From Henckelia pumila (lineage: Eukaryota > Streptophyta > Magnoliopsida > Lamiales > Gesneriaceae): DNA of 64,000 bases. The notes under the pieces are model-generated. The model worked only from the letters and a program-made list of their open reading frames with translations, was not told the origin of the DNA and did no database searches. The position numbers and the translations under genes were made by a program. This document shows positions 21,500 through 33,949 of this stretch, in pieces. Within the stretch, counting starts at the first letter, position 1. Each line of letters begins with the position of its first letter. The stretch is taken from the NCBI RefSeq assembly GCF_033568475.1, contig NC_133122.1:147388861-147452860 (forward strand), read 5' to 3'.

Positions 21500-23520
21500 G
21501 CAGTGTTCATTGCTTCAGCCCAAAAATATTTTGGTAAAGAATGCTCACATATCATGGTCCTCGCAATCTCCACAAGTGTCCTATTTTTCCTCTCAACGAC
21601 CCTGTTTTGTTGAGGAGTCCTAGGACAAGAAAAATTATGACCGATGCCTTTCTCTTCACAAAAGTTTGAAAAACTCTCATTTTGAAATTAAGTTCCGTGG
21701 TCACTACGGATCTGTTTTATAGATATATTTTTCTCATTCTCAACTCGTTTGACAAAAGTTTTAAAATAATCAAAGGCATCATTTTTGTATGCTAAAAACA
21801 ATGTCCACGTGTAACGTGAGAAATCATCCACAATGATAAATGCATAAAGCTTCCCTCCTAGGCTAGCGTTCCTCGAGGGACCACATAGATCTAGGTGAAA
21901 ATGTTCAAGGGGCATAGAATTAGATATAAAATTTTTGCTTTTAAAAGATTCTCTTGTATGTTTGCCAAGTTGACACGCATCACAAACAGAATCTAATTTT
22001 AAATTGAGTTTTGGCATACCAACAACTAAATCAAGTTTAAAAAGTTTTTCTATGGTACTAGGACCAACATGACCTAGTCGTCTATGCCAAAGAATGTTGT
22101 CATCAACATTCAAGGATACAAGGCTTTTAATATTTGATAAAGATAAATTGTTTAAAGAAATCTTGTATACATTTTCACTTCTATATCCTTTGAAATTTAT
22201 GGATTTGTTAGTCATGAGTGATATAGTGCAGTGTTGGGGAGTGAATTTGACTTCATAACCTCTATCGCACAATTGACTTATGCTTAGTAGATTATGTTTA
22301 AGCCCTTTCACTAGGAGTACATCATCAATCAAGCAAGATTTAGATATACCTATTGAGCCGATTCCTTCAATTACTCCTTTGCTGTTGTCTCCAAAGGTGA
22401 CAGTTCCCTTCTCCTTTGGTTTGATGGATTGGAGTAGATCTTTGTTTCCCGTCATATGTCTAGAACATCCACTGTCTAGATACCATATGCTAGGGAGAAC
22501 AGTTTTTCTATTTCCCTCATCATCGTCGTCGGAGACGATGTCATCACTTTTAGCCATGAGGCAAATGTTAGCTTCCTCCTCGTCATCGTCGCTATCGCTC
22601 CAAGTGGCTAGAAGTGCTTTCTTCTTTCCTTTGTCAGATTTCTTCTTGAGAGGGCACTCATTTGCATAATGCCCTTGTTGTTGACAGTTGTAGCAAGTAA
22701 CTTCCTTGTCCGTCTTCTTTTTGAAGTTGTTTCCTCGCATAAATCTTTTGAATTTTCTTGCGAAGAGTGCCATATCATCATCATCTTCTTCTTCGACTTG
22801 GGTAGATAAGACAATCCCCTTTGCCTTGTTCTTTTCATCCTCTCTCTTTGACTCTTTCCTTGTAGATACTTCTAACTCATGGGTTTTTAGGGTCCCATGG
22901 AGTTGATCAAGATCATAGGAAGCGGTGTCGCCTTTGTTGGATTCTATGATAGCCGTCCTCTTGGCATCCCACTCCTTGGGTAATGCGCGTAGAGCTCTCC
23001 TCCACACTTGTTTGGTTGGATATTGTTCCCCGAGTTGGGCTAGCTCATTGATAATTTGAGTAAGCCTTCGGAACATAGTATCTACATCTTCACTTGATTC
23101 CATCTCGAATGTTTCATATTTGAGTTGGAGTAGATCGATCTTCGTTTCTTTGACTTGATTAGTCCCTTCATGGCATATCTCCAACTTGTCCCATATCTCT
23201 TTAGCGGATGAGCACATTGAGATCCGATTGTACTCGTTCATATCTAAGGAACAATGAAGAATATTCATGGCTTTAGCATTTTGAGATATAAGTTTCATAT
23301 CCTCCTTAGAAAAGTCGTCCATTCCCTTAGGAATTTTGACACCCTCAACCTATTTAGTAGGTATGTAGGGACCTTTCACAGTAACCTTCCAAAGGTCATA
23401 ATCTACGGATTGGATATATAGGGACATTCGGTTTTTCCAATATCCGTAGTTTATGCCATTGAAAAGAGGAGGACGATTTGTTGATTGCCCTTGAGCATAG
23501 TCGCTCGCTAGATTTGCCAT
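21500..23520 (-). pseudogene. copia-1 gag, protease and integrase core
   Basis: The frame starts at ATG 23520 (MANLASDYAQGQSTNRPPLF), 34 bases after the primer site. An in-frame TAG lies at 23350-23352, so the longest open piece starts at 23322. It contains the gag domain (EIWDKLEICHEG region), a zinc knuckle CYNCQQQGHYANEC, the aspartic protease motif WYLDSGCSRHMTG, the integrase HHCC finger (WHRRLGH ... CDACQLGKH), and the integrase core starting DLCGPS and VDDFSRYTW. A TAA at 21688-21690 replaces the Glu codon after RSDHGT; the final catalytic Glu region (VVERKNRTLVE) follows in the same frame at about 21600-21550. Two stops make this copy defective. Confidence 0.93.
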
Positions 23521-23553
23521 AAGAACCTTTTTGAAAATATTTTGAAAAAGATA

Positions 23554-23565
23554 GCTCTGATACCA
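23554..23565 (-). other. primer binding site of copia-1, tRNA-Met type
   Basis: On the minus strand TGGTATCAGAGC lies just inside the 5' LTR, which ends at 23568. This sequence is the usual copia primer site complementary to the 3' end of initiator tRNA-Met. Confidence 0.95.
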
Positions 23566-23567
23566 CT

Positions 23568-24864
23568 TGTTAGAACCTAATTTGGGGGGGGGGGGGATTT
23601 AGGTTCTATTGACAACTTTAGCAATTTAAAGCGATTATGCAAATACGCAAGCGGAAGACTTAAAGCAATTAATAATAAGTGCAGTAAATAAATGCGTACT
23701 GTAAATAAAGCAGTAAAAGGGATAAGAGATGTTTATGGAAGTTCGACGATAAATCGTCTACGTCTCCCCTTCTCGGTTAAGATCGATTAACCAAGGATCC
23801 ACTAGCACTTCGAACGACTTGGCTTTGATGGCTTCAAGGATAGCCTTACAACTTGACACGATCACCGCGCCGATACAACTCAACACTTGGCCTTAAGGGC
23901 TCCAAGGATAGCCACAACACTCGTAAATACACTTGGCTTTACACACAAGTGTTTACAATAACCGAGCAACCAACTCACGAATGAACTTATACAAACAACC
24001 CTCGATTTTGAATATATATCTCACAAATATTTTTTTTAACTCTTGTAGGAGATGAACTTGCTTGCAAAGAGAATTGAGAGTGAATTGGTGAGTTGAGAAG
24101 ACTTCAAATGGCATGTATTTATAGATGCCAATCCGAATGGGTTCGGGTCATCCGAACGGGCCTTTGGGTCGTCCGAACCCTGTCTGATTGAAATTCAAAT
24201 TCTTACGGCTGGTGAACTGTTCGGGTGGTCCGAAGTCATCTTCGGGTCGTCCGAACGGCGGCATTAAATTCATTCCGGCAAATTTTCTTCCGACAAAATC
24301 TTCATGGCCGTAAAGGAGTTCGGGTCGTCCGAACCTGTCTTTGGGTCGTCCGAAGTAGTCATTTCGTGGCCTCCGAGAGTGCCTTCGATCTTTATTTAAT
24401 TTCTGGAAAATCTTCGGGTCGTCCGAACTCACTTCGGATCGTCCGAAGTAGTCTTTTCGTGGCCTCCGAGAGTGCCTCCGATCTTTATTTAATTCCTGGA
24501 AAATCTTCGGGTCGTCCGAACTCACTTCGGATCATCCGAAGTAGTCTTCAAAGTCTCCGAACTTGTCCTCCGATCTTTATTTAATTCTGAAATACTTCGG
24601 AGCATCCGAAGTTGTCTTCGGGTCGTCCGAACCTGGACAGATTTGAACTTTTGAATATTTATTCCCAATTTTTTTGTTATCGGTTCTTGCTTCCAATATT
24701 GTCTATTCTCAAAAATATTATTACCTGCAAATTTTTCACTTTAAACTGTTAGTAACAATTAACAGAGTTTTGTAATCATCAAAACAATTTAATTATGAGA
24801 ATTGTTAATGCATTAAAAACATTAATCTCATTACACGAGATTTGTATGCGTTTAAGGCGTAACA
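23568..24864 (-). repeat. 5' LTR of copia-1
   Basis: This 1297-bp LTR matches 16057-17358 with scattered differences. The C run at the 3' end is 13 bases here against 17 in the partner. The palindrome array lies at about 24139-24634 and the TATA box (+ text TATTTATAG) at about 24117-24124, downstream of the array on the element strand. Confidence 0.95.
24139..24634 (-). promoter_or_regulatory. U3 palindrome array TTCGG-N5-CCGAA (5' LTR)
   Basis: The array repeats that of the 3' LTR with about a dozen copies and constant five-base spacers. Two half-site differences from the partner restore palindromes. For example, the copy near 24243 reads TTCGGGTCGTCCGAA here, while its partner at 16735 has TCGAA at the right arm. 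It lies upstream of the element's TATA box and is the only array that can drive full-length transcription. Confidence 0.85.
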
Positions 24865-24869
24865 TTAAA

Positions 24870-25530
24870 TTTTTGCAATTCATCATCAGTAAAAGTGTTT
24901 TTCTTAATGAAACTAGTTATGAATGCATTATCTATAACTTTGGAGTGAGGAAGCGGATCATCCAAAACGACATTTGCACCCAAAATTTTCAACGTATAAC
25001 AAATTTGAATAGCAAAGCCCTGAGATTGATGCTTACCTCACACCATTTCAGTAAAAATGTAGAAGAAAATATCTGACCAGTTTACCTTTAGCTTTGAGGC
25101 AATGAGCACAATGACTTGAAGTTTTTCCAGAGTAATCTTCTCAAAGGTGCCGGCCTTTTCCAGTAATCATTTGGCCACAATATTTTCCAACCACCCATAT
25201 TCCATAATCAAATCCATTTTGTAGCCTGGATCTTTGAAAGGAGCACCAGTAATGGAGAAATTTTCCATCCAGATAGCCATGTTACCATAAGAACGTCAGA
25301 AAACTTTTGAGCACCAACAGTGAACAATTCAAGAGAATCACCAAAAAATTTCTAAGATATGGAATATTTCTCTCCCATAACATTGCTACAAATACATCCA
25401 TATTGCATAGATGCGTTCTTGAAAAATTCATTGATCACCTTCGTAGAATAGTTTGGTGCACATGACAGAAAATGACGGAGCCCTGAGGCTTCAAACATAT
25501 CCAAAATAAAGTTAATAGATTCATTGTTGA
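24870..25530 (-). pseudogene. N-terminal part of the copia-2 additional ORF
   Basis: On the minus strand, after the broken RT at 25530, fragments in several frames read INEFFKNASMQYGCIC and GEKYSIS. This is the '.EFY.na..........v.G..v.is' pattern of the same plant transposon protein domain seen in copia-1. The remainder continues at 16056 because copia-1 split it. There is no intact frame. The join between RT and this segment seems to have lost the RNase H domain. Confidence 0.5.
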
Positions 25531-27437
25531 CATTGTAATATCAACTGGTGTCCCCCTTTCATCTTTGTCTAGTTTAATTGATGCACTCATTGGTGTACTA
25601 ATAGATGAGAATTTTTTCATTAAAAATGTTTGATACGCTCTTTAGAGTATTTGGACTGGTTAATGAATATTCCTTTGTCTAGTTGCTTTACTTACAGTCA
25701 TAAGAAGAATGTTAATTCTCTCATCATTCTCATTTCAAACTTATCATGCATGAGGTTGGATAACTTTTGACATAGTTTGGGGTTAGTTGATCCAAAAATG
25801 ATATCATTAACATATATTTGAACTAGTAGAATATAATCTCCTTTAGCATATTTGAAAAGAGTCTTATCTACAGTACCAATAACAAAATCGTGATCAAGAA
25901 GAAATTTAAGAAGAGTATCATACCAAGCTCTAGGAGCTTGCTTTAGTCCGTATAAATCTTTATCTAATTGATAAACAAATGAGGATGAGTTGGATTGACA
26001 AAACCTAGTGGTTGTTCGACATAAAATTCTTCTTGAAGAAGATCATTTAGAAATGCTAACTTGACATCCATTTGATAAAAGAAATCCTTGAATGAAGCAT
26101 AAGCAAGGAATATTCTTATAGCTTCCAGTCGTGCGACTGGTGCAAATGATTCATCAAAGTCAATTCCTTCCTCTTGTTTATAACCTTGAGCAACAAGTCA
26201 AACCTTGTTTCTCACCACTGTTCCATTCTCATCCAGTTTGTTTCTGAATACCCATCTAGTACCTATGACATTTTGATTTTCAGGTCGAGGTACTAAATTT
26301 CATACTTTACTTCTTTCGAACTGGTTGAGTTCTTCTTGCATTGCATCAATCCAACTTCCATCAGCTAATGCTTCATCAACCTTCTTAAGTTCATTATGAG
26401 AGATAAAAGTTGCATGCAAAAATTCATCTATATTTAGTCTTCTTGTTCTAATGGGAGTAGTTGGATCACCTTTGATTAAATCAGGTAGATGATCGTTTCA
26501 TAGAAGATTTGGTTCAATAGGGTTAGTTAGAACTGGTTCTTCTTGTTGAACTGCTTTTTCTTCAATAATAATAATTGGTTCATTATTTTGTTGTGGTAAA
26601 TTCTCAACTGTTCTATTTCAAATTCAGCAGTTGGAATATAAGCATTGTTGTACAACTATTCTGAGCAGTTGACTTTGTCATCCTCCTCTATCATAGTATT
26701 CTCAAGTCTATGACTTAAATCATTCAAATTTATATCATTGGATGTAGTACAAACAGATGATTAATCAAATACAACATAAATAGTTTCTTCAACAGTTAGA
26801 GATTTCTTGTTAAAACTCTATAAGCTCTACTAACTGCTGAATAACCGATAAATATCCCCTCGTCTGATTTAGTATCAAAAGTAGTCAGGTGAGTTTTTTC
26901 CATTATTATGAATGTAACAAGTACAACCAAACACCTTAAAATATGAAACATCAGGTTTCTTATCATTCCAGATCTCATAAGGAGTTTTATTGTGTTTCTT
27001 GTTAATCATTGACCTATTTTGAGTATAACAAGGAGTATTAACTGCTTCAGCCAAATTTTTTTGAGATATATTAGAGTCTGCAATCATGGTTCGAGCTGCT
27101 TCTTTAAGAGTTCAATTTCTTCTTTCTGCTATACCATTTTGTTGTGGAGTTTGAGCTGCTGAAAATTCATGTCTAATTCCATGATTATCTAGATAGGAAG
27201 TTAGATTTTTATTTGTAACTTCTGTACCCCTATCACTTCGAATTATATTGATCATATAAGCTTTTTCATTTTGCGGTCGTTTAAAAGTTTGATCAATTGA
27301 ATACATGTTTGATAATTTGATGGTAGAAAAATCAACCAAATGAATTTTGAATAATCATCTACTACTACTACAAGAATGTACCTCATTTCCCCTAAACTCT
27401 TTATAGGAATAGGACCAAAAAGATCCATATGCAACAA
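25530..27437 (-). pseudogene. copia-2 integrase core and reverse transcriptase, decayed
   Basis: Pieces read LLHMDLFGPIPIKSLGEMRY (integrase core start, near 27437), FSAAQTPQQNGIAERRN (integrase Glu region, 27112), KTPYEIWNDKKPDVSYFKVF (27000) and, in RT, the Ala-rich '[12 protein letters not shown]' segment around 25915-25940 and a VDDI-like region around 25800. The last recognisable motif is STPMSASIKLDKDE at about 25570-25615, where RNase H should begin. Frames are broken many times. It is part of the old element that hosts the other insertions. Confidence 0.85.
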
Positions 27438-27447
27438 TCCTAAACAT

Positions 27448-29392
27448 TGTGTGAAACCTCGGTTCTAAACAAATAATCTCGGACTAAACAACAGACCGTG
27501 CGCCTCCAGTCCATGCATCCCACTGTTCTTCTCAACAGGGGATGCGCTCGGTCTGCTAAAAACAGCAGACCGAGCGAGTCTGTTAAAAACAGCAGGCCGT
27601 GCGCCCCTTGCTGCATAGCCAAAACAGATCAGAAACTCAGAAAACTTGATTCCGACACATTCAAATCATAATCATGCAATACAAAAGCAGTTCTTCCAAC
27701 TGATACATGAAGTTCTAGAGCTTAACAACAGCTCAAAGTATAGAACATGCAACAACACATTCAATCAAAAAGCTCGCATAAACAATACAACATAATAACG
27801 AAGTTCGATATCTAAACATGTTCCAACATCACTAGGTAGACATGCTGACACGACTTCTAAACCGAGTCTCACTTCTATTCCTTGATCCCGAAGCTAACCA
27901 TGCCTCTTCTGACTTGGTCCTGCCCCACCTGTTTTGCCAAGTGCACATACAAAACAAAGCAACAGCCGGATAAACCTGTGAGAATGGTATTCCCAATAAA
28001 AGCAACATAACAAGTAATACATGTAATATCTCAACAACATGCTTACAAGACAACATAATCATTCAAGATAATGATATGCATGTCTTTAAAATAGGGATAT
28101 CAATTCTGATAAACAAGAGATTGCTGCTGTACTTTTGGGATCCCAAGGATAAGATCACGTAACGACTCACCGACTCTCTCAATCGATGTGGTGCCACACA
28201 TATTACTCCCCTAGACTTTGGTGCAACTATAAGGAGTATACTGACACTAGGTGAACCTCTACACCCAGGCCACTCAGAGTATAGATCCCAAAACGTCTAA
28301 ACAAAAAGGGTTGTTCTGCCCGCTGAAATCAAAGTTGGCTCAAGATGAATGCATAACAAAACATAAAACATAAGCCACATAATAAGAGTTCATTCAATCA
28401 AAAAAATACAAGTTCCACATGCTAGAACAAGTATTGATGCAATATGTGATTTTAAGGGAAACTCGAGAACCAGCTGTCCCGAATATGCTATCCCGCTAAC
28501 GATGACTTCTTTTACCTTTCAATGCAGTAGATCCAACTCGGGATAAGCTACAACAAAAGATTGTATCAAAAACTATACAACCTAAACAACAACAACGGCT
28601 CAAGGAAATCTCTTTACCGTTCTTCGTCCAACTCTCGACGATCAAATGTTGTTAACACAGGGCTCGACAAACTCCAACGAATCTGTACGAAGACAAGAGA
28701 TGATCAACAACAACGATCACTCACAAGCCAAAGTTCAAAAATTCAAAAACGGTTCGAAATCCCAAAAACTCAAACCGGCGGCATAACGACTATAAATGAA
28801 CAAACCGGAAATGCAGACAGCAGTTCAACAACGATACTAACTCATAACAATGCTAAGACAACAACAATAAGGCAAACCCATCAAATCTCAAAACTAGATT
28901 TTCGAAAATGGGCTTCCAAAAATCATAACAAATCCGAATGTCGCTCTATTTCAAAACCGACAGATAATAAACGATCAGAACTCTGCCAAGAACAACATAC
29001 TCGAATCTCGAACGATTCTAACAACATCCGAAAATTAGAATGTATCTGATCGTAGAAAAACTTACGATATAACAAAGCTCTCGCTGCAGTGATCGCTAAT
29101 CTGCCTTCATAAATAATTTTCAACGGACGGATCGACCGGAAACCTAAATCTGAAAGCTTGAAAAGGCTAAGGGGTGTTTCAATGGAGGAGGAGCGGCCAA
29201 GGGAGAGGGATGAATACTATTCCCAAGTCAAACAAGACAAGATAATATACAAAACTCCATTTTTGCACTTTACTCCCTGAAATTTCCAAAATTTGCAAAA
29301 TAGACCCTGATCAAAATCAAGTCGGCTCTTGAACTCTGTAATCTCCGATTAACTCCAATAAACTCATTTAAGATAAAAATGGGTCGTTACAA
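27448..29392 (-). repeat. 3' LTR of the chromodomain gypsy
   Basis: On the element strand the LTR starts TGTAACGACCCATTTTTATC, immediately after the purine tract, and ends GGTTTCACA(CA) near 27448-27450. It is about 1.94 kb long. Near the end it contains a perfect 13-bp inverted repeat (27545-27576). Frames found inside it (for example 28561-29049) have no protein similarity that I can see. Confidence 0.8.
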
Positions 29393-29489
29393 TTCTCCCC
29401 CACTAAAAAGAGATTCCGTCCTCAAAATCAATAAGAATCACAACTCATAAGATAGAATAAAGAACTAAAGACAGTAAGAAGAACTCACG

Positions 29490-32483
29490 TCAACCGAATA
29501 ACTCAGGAAAACGTTGTCTTATGTCGGATTCTGTCTCCCAAGTTGCTTCTTCGACGCCGTGATGGCTCCACTGCACTTTCACCAACGGAATTAACTTGGT
29601 TCTGAGTTGCTTCTCCTTCCGATCAAGGATCTGAATCGGTCGCTCAAAATAGCTCAGAGTCTCGTCTAACTCGGCTTCGTCAGACTAAAGAATATGAGAA
29701 GAATCTGGATGATACTTCCGCAGCATAGAGACGTGAAAAACATCGTGAATACCAGATAAAGACGGAGGAAGTGCAAGTCTGTAGGCAAGATCGCCTATCT
29801 TCTCGAGAATCTCGTACGGACCGATGAATCTCGGAGATAACTTCCCTCTCTTACCAAATCTGACAGTACCTCTGAAAGGAGCAATCTTAAGGAATACACG
29901 GTCTCCCTGCTCAAAACTCAGAGGTCTACGTCTGACATTCGCATATTTTGCCTGTCTATCCTGAGCTGACTTCATTCTCAACTAAATGATCTTAACTTGC
30001 TCTGCCATATCTCTAAGAATATCCGGTCCCAAATCCGGTGACTCGGACAAATCATCCCAAAACAACGGAGATCAGCATTTCTTACCGTACAAAGCCTCAA
30101 AAGGTGCCATACCAATAATTTCTTGGAAGCTGTTGTTGTATAAAAACTCGACAAGAGGCAAAGAATCTTGCCAGCTAGTGCCTAAGTCCAGCACTACCGC
30201 TTGCAGCATATCCTCTAACGTCTGAATAGTTCACTCTGACTATCCGTCGGTCTGAGGATGATAAGCTGTACTCAGATGAAATCGAGTACCAAGTGCCTCC
30301 TGCAGACTATGCCAAAAGTGCGAATTGAATCTAGGGTCTCGATCTGAAACGATCGACTTCGGCACCCCATGCAATTTCACAACATTGCTAACATACAACT
30401 TAGCCATCTGATCGTGACGATACGTCATCCTGTATGGAATAAAACAAGCAGACTTCGTCAATCAGTCGATCACTACCCAAATAGCATCACACCCTCGAAC
30501 GAACCGTGGTAGCTTCGTGACGAAATCCAAAGAAATGTGATCTCATTTCCATTCAGGAACAGATAGACTGTGCAACAGACCACCCGGTCGCTTCCTTTCT
30601 GCTTTCACTTGCTGACAGTTCAAACATCAAGATACAAACCTCGCAACATCGCTCTTCATTCTCTTCCACCAAAACTGGTTCTTCAGATCGTTGTGCATCT
30701 TATGGCCTCCAGGGTGAACACTGAACCGACTGCAATGAGCCTCTCGGAGAATACGCTGTCTCAACTTCGAAATATCAGGCACAAAAATACAGTTATTCAC
30801 AAACAAAACGTCATCTCCAACCTGGAATTCAGACTGATGCCCAGATCTGACTTTCTCTACTGAAACCTGAATGCTTGAATCAGACTTCTGTGCTTCTTTG
30901 ATCACAATAAACAACTCCGGCTCGGCTTGAATAGAAAAAACTTTGATAGTCTTCCTATCTGTTTCAAACTCTAAACCAGAAGTGCAACAATCATCGATCA
31001 ACTCAGAAACACCAATAGTAGAAAAAGATAAAGAACAAAGCTTTCGGCTCAAGGTATCTGCAACTGCATCCGACTTTTCCGGATAATACTTGATTTCACA
31101 GTCGAAATCCTTCAACATATCTAACCATCTTTTTTATCTCATATTCAGATCTGCCTGAGAAAACAAGTACTTAAGACTCTTATGATCAGAAAAGATCTCG
31201 AAAGACTCACCATAAAGATAGTGACGCCAGATCTTCAGAGCAAAAACAATCGCAGCTAGTTCAAGATCATGAACTGGATAACGAGTCTCATGCGGTTTCA
31301 GCTGCCTCGATGCATATGCTATTACATGCTAATGCTGCATAAGAACACATCCCAAGCCTCGGTTAGAAGCATCACAATAGACTGTGAAACCTCCAGTACC
31401 TTTCGGAATAGAAAGAATCGGAGCACTGGTCAGCCTCCTCTTCAGATCAACAAAGCTAGCCTCACAATCTACAGTCCAGACAAAAGGCGCGTTCTTCTGA
31501 GTCAGCTGGGTAATCGGCTTGTCAATAGAAGAAAAACCCTCGATGAATCGGTGATAATAACCAGCTAAACCCATAAAGCTTCTGATCTCAGGTACTGATA
31601 TTGGTCTAGGTCAATTCATAACCGCTTCAATCTTGCTGGGATCGACAGAAATCCCATCTCCAGAAATAATGTGACCGAGAAAGACAACTCGATCCAAACA
31701 GAATTCACACTTAGACAACTTGGCAAACAACTGCTCAACTCGCAAAATCTGCAAGACGATCCTCAAGTGCTCTGCATGGTCAGTACGGTTCTTCGAGTAG
31801 ATAAGAATATCATCGATGAAGATAATGACAAACTCATATAAATAACGCTGAAAGATACGGTTCATTAAACCCATAAAAACCGCTGGAGAATTAGTCAAAC
31901 CAAACGGCATGACTATAAACTCAAAATGACCATACCTCGTTCTGAATGCGGTCTTAGGAACATCTTCCTCTCGCACTCTCAGCTGATGATAACCTGACCT
32001 CAGATCAATCTTAGAATAGACAGAAAAACCCTGCAGCTGATCAAAAAGGTCATCTATTTGGGGTAAAGGATACCTGTTCTTGACTGTAGCCTGATTCAAT
32101 TGACGGTAATCAATACAGAGTCGCATAGAACCATCCTTCTTTCGAACAAACAGAACAGGAGCACCCCTAGGCGATACACTAGGTCTGATGTATCCCTTGG
32201 CAATCAAATCCTCAAGCTGCTCCTTCAACTCTTTCAATTCAATCGGTGCCATATGATAAAAAGATTTGGAAATAGGTTGAGTACCTGACAACAAATCGAT
32301 GTTGAATTCGATCTCTCGAATAGGTGGCAATCCAGGAACATCTTCCGGAAACACATCAGCAAATTCTCTAACCACTGGTATATCAACCAATTCAGGGCTA
32401 GATTTAAGTACATCCACTGCATAAACCAAAAATCCCTCTGCACCTCTCTGTAACAAACGAGTCATAAATAACACTAAAATCAA
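29490..32483 (-). pseudogene. gypsy RT, RNase H, integrase and chromodomain, broken
   Basis: RT (32483-31611) carries [30 protein letters not shown] and the catalytic [10 protein letters not shown]. RNase H follows (VYCDASNRGLGCVLM near 31350). Integrase has the HHCC finger region (FSVHPGGHKMHNDLK), the IVSDRDPRFNSHFW catalytic Asp segment and the AYHPQTDG motif. The end has [11 protein letters not shown]-like SH3 sequence, a VKVQW...EEATWE chromodomain and ELFG before the stop at 29490. Stops near 31330, 31130, 30620, 30465, 30235 and 29985 are TAG/TAA in place of Gln or TGA in place of Trp. RT itself has one long open frame of 290 codons. Confidence 0.9.
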
Positions 32484-32982
32484 AGGAATTCTAGATCGAG
32501 AACCCTTACCAAAGAATTTCTACTCGTCTGCCATTTCAAATTTTTATAATTAACTACACATCAAAATGAGAGAAACATATTAACTGTGCAATCGAAATCC
32601 AAAATATTCCAGCTAAAAATACACAACAAGTGTTTGTACTCATCCTATCAAACTTAGTAGTATCAAACCATAAATACATGTCATCTAGAAATTCTGTTCA
32701 AAAACTCACTCCTTGCATCAAAAGAACCAAATCCTCATGAATATTTCCCTTGAGTTACGTACCTACAAGAGAACACATCAAAAAGATCGAATAAATCTTA
32801 TCGGTAATAAATTCTATGTTTACAATAATTAATCATACAAGAAGATCTGCATGACCAACAATCTCCCAGTTCCCCAGTGCAAACAAATGATATTTGATGT
32901 GCAACCAGTGAACTCTAAATACATTAACATACACACCAGCATAATATAGATTTCAGCAGTGAAGGGATAATGCAATTGCTTA

Positions 32983-33864
32983 TCAATGAGCAACATGAAC
33001 GTTAAACTTGGCAAGAGTTGTTTCAACCCACTCTTCAAACACTAAACCAAAGAAATATCTGATAGTAAAAAATAAAATCAGATACTCTGAGCTAAGAAGC
33101 ACTAAGTACTCAATCAGAGACCAATTTGTTTATCAAGTTCATCCAATTTCTGAATGCGTGACAAAGCATTAAACTAACAAATATATATCACTTTCACGAA
33201 AATAACACCTCACCAAACAACTTTCAAGGTATAACTACATGTTTTCATCAATTGGTCCTCTTTTCTATGAATTAATTAGGCAATTTCAATTGGGTTCAAA
33301 AGTTACAAAAATTACACCATTTGGCAGCATTATCAGCAGATGATTACGATTTACAGGTCCATTTGCAAGCAAATAAGATGGTTGTCACCAAGTGAATTTC
33401 CAAATCAGCAGTTTAGGGAACAACACGCTGACAAATCAAAGCCGAAGAAATCACAATCAAGCAAAGAGAACAATGGGATGGCCGATAGCAGTGATTATCT
33501 TCAGCAGTCCAAAGCCCCCTCTCTATTCCTGTAAAGAAAATCGGGAGTTAGGGAAAAAAGCATAAACACAATGGACTAAATTGCAAAGAGAACAATCGGG
33601 AGTTAGGAAAATCGAGGACTAAACACCAATACACAAAGAGACTTATGGCTGAAATCAGGATTTAGGAAAATTGGGTCTTTCACTTGGATACACGCTTGGA
33701 TTTTGGGGAGTAATTAATAGCGACATCCTCGTGAACCAACCCTTCAACCAATAATGCACGTACCTGTCGCTACAACCATCTGAGCTCAAAGCCAGAGTCT
33801 TAACAGGGGAATGCTTTGCGGGAAGGGTTACGATAACTGAAGATCGATCGATCGATCGATCTAG
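32983..33864 (-). pseudogene. host gene fragments captured in the CACTA-type element
   Basis: On the minus strand two exons splice in frame. Exon 33173-33122 has an acceptor TTTGTTAG and reads FNALSRIQKLDELDKQI; its donor is G|GTCTCT. Exon 33041-32983 has acceptor GGTTTAG and reads FEEWVETTLAKFNVHVAH before TGA. The joining codon is Val. Upstream, a CT-rich leader (about 33900-33950) precedes an open stretch ending at a good donor, GACAG|GTACGT (33764). Intermediate exons are unclear. I do not recognise the protein; the visible part is hydrophilic and helical. It may be expressed only if the element's own promoter or the captured leader works. Confidence 0.45.
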
Positions 33865-33949
33865 ATAAGAAGTAAGAACTAGGGAACATCGACAAAAGAT
33901 GAGAGATGAGAGGAGAGAGAGAGAAGTCGTTGTGGGTCTTTTTTTAGCT

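Larger units (their letters stand above)
16057..24864 (-). mobile_element. copia-1: nearly complete SIRE-like copia retrotransposon
   Basis: Two LTRs (16057-17358 and 23568-24864) bound an 8.8-kb element. Target duplication TTAAA is exact (16052-16056 and 24865-24869). The primer site (TGGTATCAGAGC on the minus strand, 23554-23565) matches initiator tRNA-Met, and an A/G tract AAAAAGGGGGAGAT precedes the 3' LTR at 17359-17372. The coding order is gag, protease, integrase, RT, RNase H, then an additional ORF before the 3' LTR. LTRs differ at a limited number of positions, so insertion is fairly recent. The gag-pol frame has two stops and one frameshift. Confidence 0.96.
27448..32530 (-). mobile_element. 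chromodomain gypsy element, 5'-truncated, with 3' LTR
   Basis: The order on the minus strand is RT, RNase H, integrase, chromodomain-like tail, purine tract (AGTGGGGGAGAAT, about 29393-29405) and a 3' LTR (29392 to about 27448). The RT begins without protease at about 32483-32530, so the 5' half and 5' LTR are missing. It is flanked on the left by copia-2 integrase sequence and on the right by the CACTA-type fragment. Together with that fragment it replaces about 150 bp of copia-2. Confidence 0.88.

Noticed and set aside
28561-29049. 162-codon + strand frame
   Set aside because: It lies inside the gypsy LTR, is Asn/Ser/Thr rich without domains, and runs against the element.
33840-33865. GATC microsatellite as a special site
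   Set aside because: A simple (GATC)n run of about five units; nothing indicates function.
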